A DNA stretch of 64,000 nucleotides from Gemmata palustris (GCF_017939745.1 NZ_JAGKQQ010000001.1:7703299-7767298), one strand, 5' to 3'. Positions 15,620-25,513 are shown, counted from the first letter of the stretch. Program-made: numbers and translations. Notes: generated from the sequence alone by a model not told the origin.

Positions 15620-15904
15620 TCTGTAGCCGGCCTCTGCGAGACCGAGGGAGCCACAGGCAGAGGGCATCCCGGCCTCTGTCAACAGCTTGCAAACGTGAGG
15701 CCAGTGTTTGGGTTGTGCCCTCTCCCCTTGCGGGAGAGGGTGGTGAGGCTTTGCGAACCGGGTGAGGGGTCGTCGCCACATACGGAAAGCAACCCCTCAC
15801 CCCGCCGCGAAGCGCGGCGACCCTCTCCCGCAAGGGGAGAGGGCACAACCCAAAGCGGAATCGGCGCCCACGTTTGCAAGCTGTTGACAGAGGCCGGCTA
15901 CAGA
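15620..15904. repeat. Nested inverted-repeat element in intergenic DNA
   Basis: An inner element has perfect 35-bp arms at 15707-15741 and 15820-15854 (TTTGGGTTGTGCCCTC outermost). It sits inside a second perfect 29-bp inverted repeat at 15669-15697 and 15869-15897. A further 17-bp piece at 15620-15636 pairs with 15888-15904, duplicating the outer end. The pattern fits one mobile palindrome inserted into another. It occupies most of the 352-base gap between two convergent genes, where I see no coding region. Confidence 0.9.
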
Positions 15905-15926
15905 AAACAATTAAAATGAGACGCTA

Positions 15927-17108
15927 TCACCCCGTCACCGTGCTGTCGCGCACCACGAGCCGGCCGGCGAGCACGACCTTCGCGAGCGGGTCGTTGGGGT
16001 GCGCGATGCGGTTCGCCATGACGCGCAGGGCGGTCCGCGCGATGGCTTCCGACGGGTAGCTGTACGACGAGACGCCGAGCGCGAAGCTCTGGCCGATCGG
16101 CAGGTCGTCGCACCCGACCACGGCCACGTCGCGCGGGACGTTCAGCCCGCGGCGGAACAGTTCCAGCATCACCCCGACCGCGACGTAGTCCTGGTAGCAG
16201 ATCGCGCCGTCGGCCCCGATCTTGATGAGTTCGTCCGCGGTCCACGGGTACGCCTCGCGCGCGTCCAGGTGCTCGGGCACCCGCACGACGCGCGGGTGGT
16301 ACCCCGCGCCGGCCTTTTGAAGTGCGGACAGGTACCCCGCGAGGCGATCGGTGTGGGTGCTCGTCGGCGAGGCGATCACGCACGCGACGCTCTTGCGCCC
16401 GAGCGCCAGGAGGTGTTCGGTGCAGCGCAGCCCGCCGTCGAAGTGGTCGGACGCGACGAGGTCGTGCTCCAGTGGCCGGTCGGGGCCGCGCAGGTTGCGA
16501 TCGAGGAGCACCACCGGGAGCCCGATCTTCCGGCACCCGGCCAGGAACCATTCGTCCTGCCGACACGCGTCCTCCGAAACGCGCGAGGGGAGGAAGAAGA
16601 CGCCTTTCGCGCCGTCGCCCGCAACGCGCCCGGCCATCAGTTCGGCTTCGGCCCGCCCGCCCCCGGCGGACAGTTCGAGCGGGCGGACCACGAACGACCC
16701 TTCGGCCGCCACGCGCTCGAACCCGACCTTCACCACCGCTTCGGACGCGCCCTGCCACGGCCCCGGGGACACCCGCGTGACCACGGCCCACCGGCCCGTT
16801 GGCACCGGCGGTGTGGGAGCGGGTCGCGCGGGCTGGTCGCTCGCGACATACGACCCGGACCGGTCGCGCGTGACCACGAGCCCGCGGTCGCGGAGCAACT
16901 GTAACGCACGCGACGCGGTGAACGAGGACACGTCATACGTTCCGGCGATGTCGCGCACGGTCGGCACCTTGCCGAGCCCCCACTCGCCGGCCCGGAGCCG
17001 GGCGGCGAGTTGCTCCGCGAGGTGAACGTATTTGGGGGACGAGTCGTCGGGGGGCGTTTCAGAACGAGACACGGATCGCTCCGGCGAGAATTCGGCAATC
17101 TGTACCAT
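15927..17108 (-). CDS. GntR-type HTH / LacI-type sensor transcriptional regulator
   Basis: A 393-residue regulator. Residues about 25-90 form a GntR winged helix (GKVPTVRDIAGTYDVSSFTASRALQLL then GLVVTRDRSGSYVA). Residues about 105-390 form a periplasmic-binding-protein-like ligand domain as in LacI/GalR or AraR proteins (VVLLDRNL, CTEHLLALGRKSVACVI, DVAVVGCDDLPIGQ). It would bind operator DNA as a dimer and respond to a sugar-like effector. The targets are not evident. The upstream region (17109-17365) is shared with the divergent pseudopilin gene. Confidence 0.88.
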   Translation of the reverse strand: MVQIAEFSPERSVSRSETPPDDSSPKYVHLAEQLAARLRAGEWGLGKVPTVRDIAGTYDVSSFTASRALQLLRDRGLVVTRDRSGSYVASDQPARPAPTPPVPTGRWAVVTRVSPGPWQGASEAVVKVGFERVAAEGSFVVRPLELSAGGGRAEAELMAGRVAGDGAKGVFFLPSRVSEDACRQDEWFLAGCRKIGLPVVLLDRNLRGPDRPLEHDLVASDHFDGGLRCTEHLLALGRKSVACVIASPTSTHTDRLAGYLSALQKAGAGYHPRVVRVPEHLDAREAYPWTADELIKIGADGAICYQDYVAVGVMLELFRRGLNVPRDVAVVGCDDLPIGQSFALGVSSYSYPSEAIARTALRVMANRIAHPNDPLAKVVLAGRLVVRDSTVTG

Positions 17109-17365
17109 TCAATTGGGGCGGCGAGATCGTATCTGAGCGATCAAAATTGCGAAGCAAATGGCCGTCCCCCACAAAATTTACCAGAGCGTAAGCGATCCGC
17201 AACAGCTTTTGTGGAAGTGAAGAAATTTTGTTTGCTACAGAATCGAACGAATTCGCCAATTCTTAACACAGATCGAATGGCAATCACTCATCTGTGTCGT
17301 TATTGTTTCCTCACAGTCGGGCTATCTGTTCGGACCTTCTCATCTCGTACCGCGGAGTACCAATC

Positions 17366-18280
17366 ATGGCTCGCGCCCGCCGAAAGTCGAAAGTCGGGGT
17401 TCCGTCCGGCTTCACGCTCATCGAGTTGCTCGTTGTTATTGCCATCATTGCGATTTTGATCGGATTGTTGCTCCCCGCGGTGCAAAAGGTGCGCGAGGCC
17501 GCGGCCCGCATGACGTCGCAGAACAACCTCAAGCAAATGGCACTGGCGACGCACAACTACCACGACGCGAACAACCAGTTCCCGCTCGCGTGGAACGACT
17601 GGGACGGCAGCAACTCCGCCGCGATGTGGAACAAGGCCGGGTCGTCGCACTTCTACATCCTGCCCTACATCGAACAGGACAACCTGGCGAACAAGGCGAA
17701 CCTGGGGACCACGAACTACTTCTGGTCGGTCTACACGAACTTCGGCGTGAAGTCCTACGTGAGTCCGTCCGATCCGTCGTGCCCGTCGAACGGGCTGTAC
17801 AACGATTCCGGCTGGGGCAATTACGGCGTCACCAGCTACGCGGCCAACTTCCAGGCCCTCGGGTGGTGGTTCAAGACGAGCAACAACAAGGTCATGCGGA
17901 TGACCTCCCTCACCGACGGCACCTCGAACACGATCTTCTATGCCGAAAAGACCGCGGTGTGCCTGAACAACGCGGTCCCGTCGGGCTACAGCGGGGCGAA
18001 GTACAACATTTGGGCCTACGGGCGGACGTCGTGGAACGAGTGGAACCCGGTGTTCGGCTACCAGATCACGGGCGCCGCGTCCAAGTTCCAGGTGAACCCG
18101 ACGTGGGCCGCGACCAACTCGAATTGCGACCCGCGCCTGGCCAGCGCGCCGCGCTCGGCCGGCATCCTGGTCGCGCTGGGCGACGGGAGCGGGCGAATGG
18201 TGTCCGCCGGCGTCGACGCGAACACGTGGTGGTGGGCCTGCACCCCGGACGGCGGTGAAGTGCTCGGCAGCAACTGGTAA
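17366..18280 (+). CDS. DUF1559 domain protein with type IV pilin-like N-terminus
   Basis: A 304-residue planctomycete surface/secreted protein. After a basic leader ([14 protein letters not shown]) comes the prepilin cleavage and methylation motif [13 protein letters not shown] with Glu at +5 and a long hydrophobic helix. [33 protein letters not shown] then marks DUF1559. The C-terminus has the family ending [17 protein letters not shown]. Cleavage by a prepilin peptidase and incorporation into pseudopilus-like structures is expected; the role is unknown. I chose the ATG giving the basic leader. A lipoprotein gene follows 19 bases downstream, a common pairing for this family. Confidence 0.93.
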   Translation: MARARRKSKVGVPSGFTLIELLVVIAIIAILIGLLLPAVQKVREAAARMTSQNNLKQMALATHNYHDANNQFPLAWNDWDGSNSAAMWNKAGSSHFYILPYIEQDNLANKANLGTTNYFWSVYTNFGVKSYVSPSDPSCPSNGLYNDSGWGNYGVTSYAANFQALGWWFKTSNNKVMRMTSLTDGTSNTIFYAEKTAVCLNNAVPSGYSGAKYNIWAYGRTSWNEWNPVFGYQITGAASKFQVNPTWAATNSNCDPRLASAPRSAGILVALGDGSGRMVSAGVDANTWWWACTPDGGEVLGSNW

Positions 18281-18299
18281 CCCGACCCGGAGTGAACCC

Positions 18300-18755
18300 A
18301 TGCGAGCGATCTTCTTCGCGGCGGTCGCGACCGCCGCGGTTGTTCTGGCCGGGTGCGGCGGGGACGTGCCGCGCGGGCGCGTTCACGGGACGATCAAGGT
18401 CCAGGGCAAGCCGCTCACCGGCGCCACCGTGATCTTCATCGCCCAGGACTCCAAAACGCACGTGCTGGACGTCAAACCAGACGGCACCTACGACGTGAGC
18501 GGCGTGGCCCTCGGCCCGGTCAAGGTGTCGATCCAGACGGCGGCCCCGCGCTCGGCGGTGAAGGGCGAGTTCGACCCGCCCAGCAGCCAGTCGAAGGGCG
18601 TGACGGACGAGAAAGCCGGCAAGAAGTCTTCATCTGCGGAGGTGAGCAAGGTCGCGGGACCAATTCTCCCCGCGCAGTACGCCGACGCGGACAAGTCCGG
18701 CCTCACGTTCGAGCTGAAAGAGGCCAACCAGGAGTGGTCGGTCGATCTGAAGTAA
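18300..18755 (+). CDS. Small lipoprotein with a transthyretin/carboxypeptidase-regulatory-like fold
   Basis: A 151-residue protein with a lipobox at its N-terminus (VVLAGCGGD, acylated Cys at about residue 19). Residues about 25-80 show the strand pattern GTIKVQGKPLTGATVIFIAQ ... DVKPDGTYDVSGVALGPVKVSI, typical of carboxypeptidase-regulatory or transthyretin-like domains. It should be anchored in a membrane and is probably expressed with the preceding DUF1559 gene. Its function is unknown. Confidence 0.85.
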   Translation: MRAIFFAAVATAAVVLAGCGGDVPRGRVHGTIKVQGKPLTGATVIFIAQDSKTHVLDVKPDGTYDVSGVALGPVKVSIQTAAPRSAVKGEFDPPSSQSKGVTDEKAGKKSSSAEVSKVAGPILPAQYADADKSGLTFELKEANQEWSVDLK

Positions 18756-18786
18756 AGTCTCAGGTGCGGTCCGCATTGAAGTTTTT

Positions 18787-18855
18787 GCGAACGGCGCGGC
18801 GTAAGCCCGTCGGTGGGTACTGAAAGCACCGACGGGCTTACGCCGCGCCGTTCGC
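18787..18855. repeat. Perfect 29-bp inverted repeat
   Basis: Arms at 18787-18815 and 18827-18855 are exact reverse complements around an 11-base loop. There is no T-run on either side, so a simple intrinsic terminator is unlikely. The sequence motif (GGCGTAAGCCCGTCGGTG) suggests another dispersed palindrome. It lies between the lipoprotein and phosphoesterase genes. Confidence 0.9.
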
Positions 18856-18889
18856 GGTCCCACCCCAACACACAATTCGGTGTTCCATA

Positions 18890-19846
18890 ATGACCTCCCC
18901 CACGCGACGCGATCTGTTCGGCGCAGCGGTCGGTGCCGCCGTGCTGCCCGGTTTCATCTCCACCGCGCGCGCGGCCGACCGCAAGCCGGTGCTGCGGGCC
19001 GCACACATTACCGACGTTCACATCACGAAGGACCGTGAGGCCCCGAAGGGGGTTGCCGCGATGTTCGCGCACATGGCCAATCAGAAGGACGGCAAGCCCG
19101 AGCTGATCCTCAACACCGGCGACGCGGTGATGGCCGTGGACGGCAAGACGACCGGCGCGAAGGCGGCCGAACACATTGCCGTGTGGAAAGAAGCGGTGAA
19201 GGGCGCCCCGGCCCCGATTTACTCGTGCCTCGGTAACCACGACGTGTGGGACGGCAACGAACCCACCGACGCGGTTCCCGCCGAGAAGAAGGGCTTCGCG
19301 CTCATGACCGGCGTGCTCGGGATGCCGGCGCCGTACTACAGCTTCGACAAGAACGGCTGGCACTTCGTGTCGCTCAACAGCATGTGCAACTGGCCGAAGT
19401 ACGCCACGCTCTCGCCCGAGCACTTCGACTGGCTGAAGGCCGACCTCGCGAAGACGAAGCTCCCCACGGTCGTCCTCAGCCACGTGCCCATTCTGAGCGT
19501 GACTTCTCAGGTGTACGGCGACGGGTGCCGCAAGAACAACGAAAACGTGGTGCCGGGGGTGTGGCACCACGCGGACTGCTGGGCCATCAGCGAAGTGTTC
19601 CGCAAGAACCCGCACGTGAAGCTGTGCCTGAGCGGGCACATGCACACGTGCGACCGGTGCGAGTACCGCGGGGTGTGGTACGTCTGCGGCGGGGCCGCGT
19701 GTGGCGCGTGGTGGGGCGGCAGCGAGTACGGGTTCCCGCCGTGCTACGGCAAACTCGACCTCTTCGCCGACGGCACCTTCAGCTACGATTTCGTGGACTA
19801 CGGGTGGACGGCCCGCAAGTGGCAGGGGAAGGAACTCAAGGACTAA
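18890..19846 (+). CDS. Tat-exported metallophosphoesterase
   Basis: A 318-residue calcineurin-like phosphoesterase with a twin-arginine leader (MTSPTRRDLFGAAVGAAVL). The metal ligands are visible in order: D-x-H in AHITDVHITKD, GD in LILNTGDAVM, GNH in SCLGNHDVWDG, HVP in VLSHVPI and G-H-x-H in CLSGHMHTCDR. These are all the residues of the dinuclear metal site. It is exported folded and would hydrolyse phosphate mono- or diesters of an unknown extracytoplasmic substrate. It has its own ATG start after a repeat hairpin. Confidence 0.9.
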   Translation: MTSPTRRDLFGAAVGAAVLPGFISTARAADRKPVLRAAHITDVHITKDREAPKGVAAMFAHMANQKDGKPELILNTGDAVMAVDGKTTGAKAAEHIAVWKEAVKGAPAPIYSCLGNHDVWDGNEPTDAVPAEKKGFALMTGVLGMPAPYYSFDKNGWHFVSLNSMCNWPKYATLSPEHFDWLKADLAKTKLPTVVLSHVPILSVTSQVYGDGCRKNNENVVPGVWHHADCWAISEVFRKNPHVKLCLSGHMHTCDRCEYRGVWYVCGGAACGAWWGGSEYGFPPCYGKLDLFADGTFSYDFVDYGWTARKWQGKELKD

Positions 19847-19933
19847 TCGCGGTTCGGGCGCGGAATCAGTTGCCCAGTTGCGGCGGACGGGATACCTTCG
19901 GTGTTCCTCCGCCGTTTTTGTTTGAGGGTTCTG

Positions 19934-20593
19934 ATGACCACCCCGCCCCGCCCGCTCGAATGGGTCGATCGGCTCGCCAAGCTCTATTCACCGGTTGTTG
20001 CGGACGTCCTGGACAAACTCGGGTACCGCAACCAGAGCATGAACGCCCGGGTGCGCCCGCTGTGGCCGGAAGCGAAAGCGGCCGGGTTCGCGCTCACCGT
20101 GCAGACGGTCCCCGCGCGCGACTTGGCCCCCGCGCACCCCTACGCGGGCGAACTCGCGGCCGTCGATTCGCTCCAAAACGGCGACGTGCTCGTGGTGTCC
20201 GAGTCCGCGTGCAGTTTTTGGGGCGAACTGCTCTCCACGTCCGCAATTTACCGCGGGTGCCGCGGGGTGGTACTCGACGGCCCGACGCGCGATTCGCTGG
20301 CGATCAAGGAGATGGGGTTCCCCGTGTTCCACGTCGGCTTCCACCCGGCGGACAGCCTCGGGCGCCTCGACGTGGTGGCGCACAACGTCCCCATTTCCTG
20401 TGCGGACGTGCTGGTGTACCCGGGCGACCTGATCCTCGCCGACCACGACGGCATCGTGGTCGTCCCATCCATCGCCGCCGAAGAGACGTTGCGATTGGCC
20501 GAAGAGAAAGTGAGCGGCGAGAACCTCGTGCGGAAGGCGCTCGCGGGCGGAATGACCACCGCCGAAGCGTTCAAGAAGTTCGGGATTCTTTGA
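19934..20593 (+). CDS. RraA family protein (aldolase / RraA-like)
   Basis: A 219-residue member of the RraA / HMG-aldolase fold. Features are SPVVADVLDKLGYRNQSM at the N-terminus, ALTVQTVPARD, GDVLVVSESACSFWGELLS, the GCRGVVLDGPTRDS active-site region with its Arg and Asp, and PGDLILADHDGIVVVP at the end. Family members either act as 4-hydroxy-4-methyl-2-oxoglutarate aldolases or inhibit RNase E; which applies cannot be decided. A second, divergent RraA-like protein is encoded at 35874-36617. Confidence 0.87.
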   Translation: MTTPPRPLEWVDRLAKLYSPVVADVLDKLGYRNQSMNARVRPLWPEAKAAGFALTVQTVPARDLAPAHPYAGELAAVDSLQNGDVLVVSESACSFWGELLSTSAIYRGCRGVVLDGPTRDSLAIKEMGFPVFHVGFHPADSLGRLDVVAHNVPISCADVLVYPGDLILADHDGIVVVPSIAAEETLRLAEEKVSGENLVRKALAGGMTTAEAFKKFGIL

Positions 20594-20860
20594 AGAGGTG
20601 AAGGGCATCATTTTTTGCGATTTGCGTGCGTTCTGCGCGGCGAGAGAATATTCTCTAATGGAAGGAACCCCATAGGGGCAGGGGCCTCCCCTAACACCGG
20701 ACCATCCGAACCGCCCGCTCCCGCCCGTGCACCGGACGTTGGACCGCCCGCGGTCCGTCGCAACCGCAACCCTCCGCCCGACCCGCGCCAGCGTTAATGT
20801 GATCTTCGCACCGCTCGCGCCCGCTCAACTAGCCCGCCCCCACCCACCCCGCGGCCCGTC

Positions 20861-23857
20861 ATGCGCTTCCCAATTGCCCGCTGCCTGGTGCTCGCCGCGC
20901 TGACCGGTCCCGTCGGCGCCTCCGCACACGTACCGGGCGCGGCCCCTCAACCGGCCCCGGCGCCGCGCCCCGCTGGTATGCCGGCCGGCACTCTGGAACA
21001 GACTTTTAAAGACTCGGTCCGGCCGTTCCTTCAGACCTACTGCCTTTCGTGCCACGGCGCGGAGAAACCGAAGGGCGATCTCGATCTCAGCCCGTTCACC
21101 ACGCTGGAATCGGTCGCGAAGGACCACCGCCGCTGGGCGCTCGTTCTCGAGCGCCTCCGGGCCGGCGACATGCCCCCCGAGGGCGCGAAGAAGCAGCCCA
21201 CGAAGGAGCTCCGGCGCGAGGTCGTCGATTGGGCCGAGGCGGTCCGCAAGTACGAGGGGGACCGGAACGCGGGCGACCCCGGCCCAGTGCCCGCCCGTCG
21301 GCTCTCGAACGCCGAGTACAACCACACGATCCGCGACCTGACCGGCGCGGACATCCGCCCGACCCGCGACTTCCCGGTGGACCCGGCCAACGAGTCCGGG
21401 TTCGACAACTCCGCCGAGTCCCTCGCCACGTCCCCGGCACTGGTGAAGAAGTACCTGGAAGCGGCCCGGCGCGTGGTCGACCACCTCGTGTTCACCCCGG
21501 ACGGGTTCGAGTTCGCGCCGCACCCGGTCAACGCGGAGACGGACCGGGACAAGTTCGGGGTCAACCGGATCGTCGCGTTCTACCGCCGCCAGCGAACGGA
21601 TTTCGCCGATTACTTCTTCGCCGCGTGGCGGTACCGGAACCGGGCCGCGCTGGGCAAGCCGTCTGCGGAACTCCCGGAGTTCGCAACCGAGGCGGGCCTC
21701 AGCGCGAAATACCTCTCGACGGTCTGGTTCCTCCTGACCGACAAGCCGGAGGACATCGGGCCGGTTGTTGCGGTCCAGGCGCTGTGGCGCGAACTTCCCC
21801 AGGGGGCCGACAAGCAAGACGCGGCCCGGTCCGGGTGCGAGCGGATACGCGACTTCGTCGCGGACCTGCGGACCAAGCTCGTCCCGAACGTGAAGAACCT
21901 GACCGCGCCGAAGATCAACGACGGGTCGCAGCCGCTCGTGTTGTGGAAGAACCGCACGATGGCCGCGAATCGAATGCGGTACGCGGGTGGCGCACTCGCG
22001 CTGAACGCTCTCCGATTGCCCGCCGGGTCGGGCGCCGCAAAAACCATGACCGCCCCGACCGATCCGGACGCGCTCAAGCAGTACGAGTCCACGTTCGAGC
22101 GGTTCTGTGCCACGTTCCCCGACGCCTTCTACGTGTCCGAGCGCGCCCGCGTGTTCCTCGATCCGAAGGGCGAGAAGGGCTTGACCGGGCGACTGTTGAG
22201 CGCCGGGTTCCACAACCAGATGGGCTACTTCCGCGACGACGGCCCGCTGTACAACATGCTCCTCGACACCGCCCAACAGAAGGAACTCGACCGGCTCTGG
22301 CGGGAGTTCGACTTCGCCGCCGATGCGTCCGCGCGCCAGTACCTCTCGTTCATCTGGTACGAGCGCGCCGAGACCGACTACCTCCGCGACACGGTGTTCG
22401 ACGAGTTCCGGGCCGAAGACAAGGACGCGACGTCCGAAGCCAAGATGCGCAAGCTGGCCACGATCTACCTGGCAAAGGCGGAAAAGGCCGGCGCGAGCGA
22501 AACGGCGCGGACCGCGATCCGCGACTACTTCAAGAGCATGGGGGCCACGTTCCGCTGGCTGGAGAAGGCTCGCAAGGACGCGGAACCGCACCACCTCGCG
22601 GCGGTCCACCGGTTCGCCGAGCGCGCGTATCGCCGCCCCTTGATCCAAGCCGAGCGAGACAATCTGACCGCGTTCTATCGCTCATTGCGGGAGAAGGAGG
22701 AACTCTCCCACGAGGACGCGATCCGCGACTGTGTTGTCAGTGTGCTGATGTCGCCGTACTTTTGCTTCCGCGTGGACCTGCCCGGGCGCGGGGCCGGCGC
22801 CACCGCACCGCTCCCGGATTACGCGCTCGCCAGTCGGTTGAGCTACTTCCTGTGGGCGAGTATGCCCGATACGGAACTGCTCGCCCGCGCTGCGGCGGGC
22901 GATCTACGCAAACCGGAGGTGCTCGCGGCGCAAGTGAAGCGAATGCTCCGCGACCCCAAGGCGCGCGGGCTGGCGACCGAGTTCGCCGGTAACTGGCTCG
23001 ACTTCCGTCGGTTCGAGGAACACAACGCGGTGGACCGCACCCGGTTCCCGGCGTTCGATAACGACTTGCGTCAGGCCATGTTCGAGGAACCGGTCCGGTT
23101 CTTCACCGACCTCGCGGCCCGCGACGGTTCGGTCCTCGACTTCCTGTATGCCGACCACACGTTCGTGAATCCCCCTCTGGCGCGACACTACGGTATGCCG
23201 GCACCGACCGGCGGACCGGATGCGTGGGCGCGCGTGGACGGAGCCGGGAAGTACGGGCGCGGCGGTCTGCTACCGATGGCCGCGTTCCTGACGAAGAACG
23301 CTCCCGGTCTGCGCACGAGCCCGGTGAAGCGCGGGCACTGGGTCGCCCGTCGGTTGCTGGGCGAACACATCCCGGCCCCGCCTCCGGACGTGCCCGAGCT
23401 ACCCGCGGATGAGGCGAAGCTGGGCGAACTGACCCTGCGCGAAGCACTGGCCCGGCACCGCGCCGACAAGAGCTGCGCATCATGTCACCAGAAGTTCGAT
23501 TCGCTCGGGCTCGTGTTCGAGGCGTATGGTCCTGTTGGCGAGCGCCGGGCCAAGGATCTCGGCGGACGCCCGATAGACGCGAAGGCGACGTTCCCGGGCG
23601 CGGGCGGCGACGGCGACGGCGTTCCGGGACTCGCCGAGTACATTCGGAAGCACCGCCAGCAGGATTTCGTCGACAACCTGAGCCGCAAGCTCCTGGTATA
23701 CGCTCTGGGGCGCAGCCCGCTCCCGTCCGACGAGCAACTCGTCCGAGCAATGCGCACGAAACTCGAAGCGGGGGACTACCGCTTCTCGGTTCTCGTTGAG
23801 ACAATCGTTACCAGCCCTCAGTTTCTCAATAAGCGCGGCCCCGCCGCACCGAAGTGA
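20861..23857 (+). CDS. DUF1592-type secreted protein with cytochrome-c-like motifs
   Basis: A 998-residue exported protein with a signal peptide and a Pro/Ala-rich linker. A planctomycete cytochrome-like domain has C61-L-S-C-H. DUF1587 follows (RRLSNAEYNHTIRDLTGADI, about 145-210), then a long middle part with DUF1595/DUF1592 character (SRLSYFLWASMPDTELL, GLATEFAGNWLDFRRFEEHN). DUF1588/DUF1585 come last, with a second C-x-x-C-H near 872 (CASCHQKFDSLGLVFEAYGPVG). Planctomycetes encode many such proteins beside DUF1552 partners, as here with an 8-base gap. They are thought to be surface or periplasmic and connected to polysaccharide use, but the biochemical role is unproven. Confidence 0.9.
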   Translation: MRFPIARCLVLAALTGPVGASAHVPGAAPQPAPAPRPAGMPAGTLEQTFKDSVRPFLQTYCLSCHGAEKPKGDLDLSPFTTLESVAKDHRRWALVLERLRAGDMPPEGAKKQPTKELRREVVDWAEAVRKYEGDRNAGDPGPVPARRLSNAEYNHTIRDLTGADIRPTRDFPVDPANESGFDNSAESLATSPALVKKYLEAARRVVDHLVFTPDGFEFAPHPVNAETDRDKFGVNRIVAFYRRQRTDFADYFFAAWRYRNRAALGKPSAELPEFATEAGLSAKYLSTVWFLLTDKPEDIGPVVAVQALWRELPQGADKQDAARSGCERIRDFVADLRTKLVPNVKNLTAPKINDGSQPLVLWKNRTMAANRMRYAGGALALNALRLPAGSGAAKTMTAPTDPDALKQYESTFERFCATFPDAFYVSERARVFLDPKGEKGLTGRLLSAGFHNQMGYFRDDGPLYNMLLDTAQQKELDRLWREFDFAADASARQYLSFIWYERAETDYLRDTVFDEFRAEDKDATSEAKMRKLATIYLAKAEKAGASETARTAIRDYFKSMGATFRWLEKARKDAEPHHLAAVHRFAERAYRRPLIQAERDNLTAFYRSLREKEELSHEDAIRDCVVSVLMSPYFCFRVDLPGRGAGATAPLPDYALASRLSYFLWASMPDTELLARAAAGDLRKPEVLAAQVKRMLRDPKARGLATEFAGNWLDFRRFEEHNAVDRTRFPAFDNDLRQAMFEEPVRFFTDLAARDGSVLDFLYADHTFVNPPLARHYGMPAPTGGPDAWARVDGAGKYGRGGLLPMAAFLTKNAPGLRTSPVKRGHWVARRLLGEHIPAPPPDVPELPADEAKLGELTLREALARHRADKSCASCHQKFDSLGLVFEAYGPVGERRAKDLGGRPIDAKATFPGAGGDGDGVPGLAEYIRKHRQQDFVDNLSRKLLVYALGRSPLPSDEQLVRAMRTKLEAGDYRFSVLVETIVTSPQFLNKRGPAAPK

Positions 23858-23864
23858 GGACGAC

Positions 23865-25211
23865 ATGCCCGACGCTGCCGATCGCTCAAACGCCCAAACC
23901 TCGCGCCGCACATTCCTGCGAGGCGCGGGCGTCACGATGGCCCTGCCCTGGCTCGAATCGGTTCCGGTTTGGGGGGCTGCCCCCGGCGTGCCGGAGGCCA
24001 GTTCGTCTGTCGCTCCGAAGCGTTTCGCGGCGCTGTTCATGGGGTGCGGGATCAGCCCCGACCACTGGTGGGCGAAGGGCGCTGGGGCGGACATGGAACT
24101 GGGCAAGAGCCTGGAACCGCTGACCAAGCTCAAGCACAAACTGAACGTCGTCCACGGGTTGTTCAACAAGTCCGCAACGGGCGTCGGTATTCACCCCGGT
24201 CAGACCGGCAACATCCTCTCCGGCGCTGCGCTCCAGAAGGGGGCCGAACTCCGCGGTGGGATCAGCGTCGATCAGGTGATCGCGAACCACTTCCGCGACC
24301 AGACCGATCAATCCAGTCTGGTACTCGGGTGCGAGCAACCGACCACGGGGTACCACGAGACGAACTTCTCGATGGCGTACAGTTCGCACATTTCATGGCA
24401 GTCTGCCACCTCGCCGGTGCCGATGGAAGCGTACCCGTCACTGGCGTTCGACAGCCTGTTCGACAACCGCGGCACGCGCCGCAACCAGAGCGTGCTGGAC
24501 CGCGTGCGCACTGAGGCGTCGGCGCTCAGCGGGCAGGTGAGTGCCGACGACCGGGCGCGGCTCGACGAGTACCTGACCAGCGTCCGCGAGGTCGAGAAGC
24601 GGATCGAATCGGCCCGCGCGCACAAGGACAAGGCCGACGGACGGGCCAGAGATAGGGGGAAGCCCGTCGCGGGCATGAAGCGCCCGGACGACGGGTTGCC
24701 GGAAGACGTCCGCGAGCACATGCGGCTCATGTGCGACCTCATCGCCATCGGGTTCCAGACGGACAAGACCCGCGTCGCCTCGCTGCTCCTGTGCCGCGAC
24801 ATCTCGGGCCTGTTCTACCCGTTCCTGGGGGTGCGAGAGGCCCACCACGGGGCCTCTCACAGCGACCGGTCCGAAGCCTACGAGAAGGTCACGCGGTTCT
24901 ACGTGAGCCAGTTCGCGTACCTCGCCTCGAAGCTCGACGCCATGAAAGAAGGCGAAGCGACGGTACTGGACAACTCGTGCCTGCTGTTCGTCAACAGCAT
25001 GTGGTCGGGCAGCGCGCACGACTCGAGCAAGGTGCCCCTCCTGTTGGCCGGCGGGCTCGGCGGAACCCTCAAAACGGGCCGCGCGCTCGACTACCGCGAG
25101 AAGGGCAACGCCAACCGCAAACTGTGCAGCCTGTACCTGTCGCTGCTGGACCGCATGGGCGTCAAGGCCGACAAGTTCGGCGACGCGGACACCCGGCTCG
25201 CGGGCCTCTGA
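23865..25211 (+). CDS. DUF1552 domain protein
   Basis: A 448-residue protein with a twin-arginine signal (SRRTFLRGAGVTMALPWLE). The DUF1552 body shows KRFAALFMGCGISPDHWWAKG, SVDQVIANHF, FDSLFDNRGTRRNQSVLDRV and a late HHGASHSD region. It probably belongs to the alkaline-phosphatase-like exported group to which DUF1501 is related. It is almost certainly co-transcribed with the preceding DUF1592 gene: only 8 bases separate them and a GAGG ribosome-binding site lies at the junction. Confidence 0.9.
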   Translation: MPDAADRSNAQTSRRTFLRGAGVTMALPWLESVPVWGAAPGVPEASSSVAPKRFAALFMGCGISPDHWWAKGAGADMELGKSLEPLTKLKHKLNVVHGLFNKSATGVGIHPGQTGNILSGAALQKGAELRGGISVDQVIANHFRDQTDQSSLVLGCEQPTTGYHETNFSMAYSSHISWQSATSPVPMEAYPSLAFDSLFDNRGTRRNQSVLDRVRTEASALSGQVSADDRARLDEYLTSVREVEKRIESARAHKDKADGRARDRGKPVAGMKRPDDGLPEDVREHMRLMCDLIAIGFQTDKTRVASLLLCRDISGLFYPFLGVREAHHGASHSDRSEAYEKVTRFYVSQFAYLASKLDAMKEGEATVLDNSCLLFVNSMWSGSAHDSSKVPLLLAGGLGGTLKTGRALDYREKGNANRKLCSLYLSLLDRMGVKADKFGDADTRLAGL

Positions 25212-25513
25212 TTCAAGGGCTAGTGCGCGCGGGCGCAGAAAGCGTTGCGCGTGCCGGGCCATGCCGCACGGGACGGCACCATCAACCAGCGATAAAGCTG
25301 GTGCTCCACGTCCCTCATTCACTTCACCGGAACGGACCCTCGGCGCGGAACGCCGGGGTTCTCGCGATTGAGCACGACACCGGCGCGATCCATACGACGA
25401 CGGGTGTGGCGGAGAAGACTATCGTTCGTCTTTTACTAAGCAGATAAGATTCGCACGGGCCGATCAGCCCCAAAAAAGAGACAAGCGGTAGCGCGTCAAC
25501 TGAGGTGGTACCC
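25212..25513. other. Intergenic region, no gene seen
   Basis: About 300 bases without a convincing reading frame. A short hairpin (ACCAGC-GATAAA-GCTGGT) and a GGCGCGGAACGCC imperfect palindrome are present. The last 40 bases hold an A/G-rich leader and a GAGGTGG ribosome-binding site for the next gene. Confidence 0.5.

Noticed and set aside
15707-15854. Rho-independent terminator for the DUF5690 gene
   Set aside because: The arms are separated by 78 bases with no T-run; it fits a mobile palindrome better than a terminator.
20594-20860. Small ORF between RraA and the DUF1592 gene
   Set aside because: Proline/arginine-rich 60-codon frame without ribosome-binding site; likely non-coding leader.
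20825-22648. A 607-codon minus-strand frame opposite the DUF1592 gene
   Set aside because: Antisense to conserved DUF1587/DUF1592 motifs; no recognisable protein features.
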